DNA of 64,000 nucleotides from Microbacterium esteraromaticum. Lineage in GTDB: Bacteria > Actinomycetota > Actinomycetes > Actinomycetales > Microbacteriaceae. The first letter of the stretch is position 1, and the number at the start of each line of letters is the position of its first letter. Below are positions 62,519 through 64,000 of this stretch, piece by piece. The notes under the pieces are model-generated. The model worked only from the letters and a program-made list of their open reading frames with translations. It was not told the origin of the DNA and did not search any database. The stretch lies in NCBI RefSeq assembly GCF_014084045.1, contig NZ_CP043732.1, forward strand, positions 1,426,001 through 1,490,000. Reading direction: 5' to 3'. The translations under genes and the position numbers were made by a program.

Positions 62519-63004
62519 TCAGCGGAAGAGGGCTATGCCGGCCTGGCCGATGAGGGCGAAGACGATGGCCCAGACGATGATCGAGATGACCTGCCAGAAG
62601 ATCACGACGTTGCGGTTGGCTCCGAACGACACCATCATCCCCGAGGTGATCTGACTGGGCAGCACGGTCTGGCCGAGCAGGCTGACGCCGGGAACGCCGA
62701 AGCGGTCGAACATGCGCTTCACCTTCACGCGACGAGGCGAGGGGGCATCCGTCTCCGCATCTGCCCCGCGACGCGCGAGAACCTTACGACGGCCGGCATC
62801 GGCGAGGAAGACGAAGACCAGCATCGAGATGACATTGCCGACGACGGCGGCGAGCACGGCGATCGGCAGCGGCACGCCCGCGATGGCGCCGATCAGCGTG
62901 CCGAAGTACGACTCGATGAACGGGATCGCGGCTGCGAGCATCACCCCCGCCCACTGCAGCCAGAGGGGGAGGGACTGGGTGAAGTCGACGAGTGCGTCCT
63001 GCAT
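62519..63004 (-). CDS. small multi-spanning membrane protein of unknown function
   Basis: A 161-residue protein with about four membrane helices: LWLQWAGVMLAAAIPFIESYFGTLIG, LPIAVLAAVVGNVISMLVFVFLADAG, a cytoplasmic Arg/Lys-rich loop (RRKVLARRGAD...PRRVKVKRMFDRF), then a re-entrant VPGVSLLGQTVLPSQITSGMM and a last helix VIFWQVISIIVWAIVFALI. The layout recalls DedA/SNARE-associated or small efflux proteins, but I cannot assign one. The start ATG 63004 has GGAGG upstream. It is divergent from the XRE regulator gene across a dyad-rich region, so that regulator probably controls it. Confidence 0.75.
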   Translation of the reverse strand: MQDALVDFTQSLPLWLQWAGVMLAAAIPFIESYFGTLIGAIAGVPLPIAVLAAVVGNVISMLVFVFLADAGRRKVLARRGADAETDAPSPRRVKVKRMFDRFGVPGVSLLGQTVLPSQITSGMMVSFGANRNVVIFWQVISIIVWAIVFALIGQAGIALFR

Positions 63005-63017
63005 GATGGCCTCCGAT

Positions 63018-63084
63018 GTGTAAAGCACGTTTGACATGACAAGCATGCTTGACATATCTCCACGATGTCAAGTCGGCTTTACAC
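63018..63084. promoter_or_regulatory. dyad-rich operator region between membrane protein and XRE regulator
   Basis: Perfect nine-base outer arms GTGTAAAGC (63018-63026) / GCTTTACAC (63076-63084) enclose two direct TTGACAT words (63031-63037, 63049-63055) and an inverted ATGTCAA (63065-63071). TTGACAT can be the -35 of promoters on either strand, so the region likely combines divergent promoters with repressor sites. Confidence 0.7.
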
Positions 63085-63113
63085 GCGGTCGCCCGTCGCC
63101 TACGTTGGGAGTC

Positions 63114-63308
63114 GTGCAGAGCAGGGTCAAAGAGCTGAGGACCGAACGCGGTCTCTCGCAGCAGGCGCTCGCGACCGCGCTCGGGGTGTCTCGCCAGACC
63201 ATCAACGCGATCGAGACCGGCCGCTACGATCCCTCTCTCACGCTCGCCGTGCATCTGGCGAGGCACTTCGGCTCGACCGTTGAGGAGGTCTTCGATGTCG
63301 ATGCATGA
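63114..63308 (+). CDS. small XRE-family (HTH_3) transcriptional regulator
   Basis: A 64-residue protein that is almost entirely a Cro/C1-type helix-turn-helix: SRVKELRTERGLSQQALATALGVSRQTINAIETGRYDPSLTLAVHLA, ending FGSTVEEVFDVD. Stand-alone regulators of this size commonly pair with a downstream small membrane protein gene, as here (overlap of 14 bp). It starts at GTG 63114. It likely binds the dyads at 63018-63084 and controls itself and the divergent membrane protein gene. Confidence 0.88.
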   Translation: MQSRVKELRTERGLSQQALATALGVSRQTINAIETGRYDPSLTLAVHLARHFGSTVEEVFDVDA

Positions 63309-63726
63309 CGATGCCGCCGGGTCCGCTCGCCGCCCCTGGCCCATGTCGCGCACCAACGCCGCACTCGTCGCGATGTGTGCTGCAGGGGCGCTGATCTGCT
63401 TCGTGTTCGGCCAGACCGTGGCCGCTGTCGCCCTGCTGATCGGTGCGGTGGGCGGAGGGCTCGGCGCCGTGCTCGCCCGTCGGGGCAGTGCAGGCGACCT
63501 CGAGCGCGTGAACGCCCTGGAGTACGCCGACGAACGCGATCGGGTGGCAGGGACGAAGGGTCTTGCTGCAGTCGGGGTCGTCGCGCTGGTGCTCGGCACG
63601 GTGCAGCTGGTGGTGCACGCGGTCGTCGACACCGACCCGGTCTCCCGCTGGACGGCCATCGTGTTCTACTTCGCGCTGGTGATCAGCTGGTTCGTCGCGA
63701 ACTGGTACTTCGTGCGACGCGGCTGA
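63295..63726 (+). CDS. small membrane protein paired with the XRE regulator
   Basis: A 143-residue protein with four predicted helices in two pairs: NAALVAMCAAGALICFVFG and VAAVALLIGAVGGGLGAVLA, a cytoplasmic acidic/basic loop (LERVNALEYADERDRVAGTKG), then AAVGVVALVLGTVQLVVHAV and WTAIVFYFALVISWFVANWY. The two-pair layout and the DERD loop resemble the membrane partners (DUF2178-like) that sit behind small XRE regulators; the function is unknown. The start ATG 63295 has TGAGGAGG upstream and overlaps the regulator gene by 14 bp. Confidence 0.8.
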   Translation: MSMHDDAAGSARRPWPMSRTNAALVAMCAAGALICFVFGQTVAAVALLIGAVGGGLGAVLARRGSAGDLERVNALEYADERDRVAGTKGLAAVGVVALVLGTVQLVVHAVVDTDPVSRWTAIVFYFALVISWFVANWYFVRRG

Positions 63727-63734
63727 CACCGGGT

Positions 63735-64000
63735 GCCGACCGCACAGATGTCGGCGCAATGGACGGATGTCGGCGCAGATCGCTGGTCTGAGCCGACATG
63801 TGTGCGTTCTGCCGACATGTGTGCAGGCGGAGGGGCCGGATGCCATCCGCGCGGGTGCCGCAGACGCCGGGTGCCGGGTGCCGGTCGCCGGGTGCCCCGG
63901 ATGCCGGGTGCCCTGGTCGCCGACTGCCGACCGCACGGATGTCGGCGCGATAGACGGATGTCGGCGGAGATCGCTGGTCTGAGCCGACATGTGTGCGTTC
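63735..64000. repeat. duplicated palindromic element at the window end (double-arm copies 7 and 8)
   Basis: A unit of about 75 bp starting GCCGACCGCAC occurs at 63735 and again at 63926, the second cut by the window end. Each holds GATGTCGGC twice and the inverse GCCGACAT once or twice, around the centre GCAGATCGCTGGTCTGA (GGAGATC in copy 8). Between them (63865-63912) lies a degenerate GCCGGGTGC minisatellite. No gene is visible in these 274 bp. Confidence 0.85.

Noticed and set aside
61554-63034. Long open frames on both strands across the tandem array (about 300 and 360 codons)
   Set aside because: They are open only because the repeat units lack stops; they overlap the DHA2 exporter gene on one side and the membrane protein gene on the other, have no ribosome binding site and encode Arg/Pro/Gly-rich repeats.

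Overview
The window looks like a chromosomal segment from a high-GC Gram-positive actinobacterium, most likely Microbacterium or another member of the Microbacteriaceae. The grounds are very high G+C, frequent GTG starts, many 4-base ATGA/GTGA stop-start overlaps, actinobacterial-type boxes (an IdeR/DtxR iron box, a CsoR-like copper box and a perfect CebR/CelR box), and the word GGATGCC/GGCATCC scattered everywhere. The genus is inferred from this style; no rRNA or tRNA gene is visible. I see no IS element, prophage, integrase or CRISPR array.

Layout. 1-3.3 kb: the end of a small YCII-like gene, a small conserved protein and a large ATPase/LuxR regulator broken by an apparent one-base frameshift. 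3.3-10.4 kb: a copper island (CopZ-type chaperone, anchored His-rich protein, CopA-type and CopB-type ATPases, DUF305 lipoprotein, frameshifted DUF6153 protein) with CsoR-like palindromes at two promoters. 10.5-18 kb: a flavin reductase, an acetyltransferase, a VanZ/RDD protein and an iron-siderophore module (SIP reductase divergent from ATPase, binding protein and a fused double permease around one iron box). 18-24 kb: small alarmone synthetase, M20 amidohydrolase, SulP transporter with a divergent MerR, cold-shock protein and NhaA. 24-30.4 kb: a potassium operon, kimA-kdpD-like-kdpE-like-ktrB-ktrA. 30.5-38.6 kb: alanine symporter, MFS exporter, LacI regulator with GH13 alpha-glucosidase, 2-hydroxyacid dehydrogenase and small proteins. 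38.7-47 kb: purQS, a MerR-like regulator, apt, beta-glucosidase with its CebR-type repressor, 5-oxoprolinase pxpA/pxpBC and a CinA-type amidase. 47.3-52.8 kb: secreted metalloprotease, two-component system, NCS2 permease and a LacI regulator. 52.9-58.8 kb: an apparent nucleoside/nucleobase scavenging operon (nucleoside hydrolase, ABC importer with fused permease, deaminase-like amidohydrolase). 58.8-64 kb: purC, acetyltransferase, DHA2 exporter, a large tandem-repeat array, a small membrane protein, and an XRE regulator with a partner membrane protein.

The most unusual content lies in the non-coding DNA. One set of intergenic elements shares a nested double-arm palindromic architecture (about 10.5, 18.0, 33.4, 34.5, 37.4, 50.3, 63.8 and 63.9 kb). 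A second family of about 90 bp with TGTCGG...CCGACA ends lies between genes, and closely related sequence appears in frame inside two proteins: the pxpBC linker (two tandem 37-residue copies plus the C-terminal tail) and the nucleotide-binding domain of the CopA-type ATPase. A seven-copy tandem array of 87-102 bp units fills the 0.7 kb after the DHA2 exporter gene.
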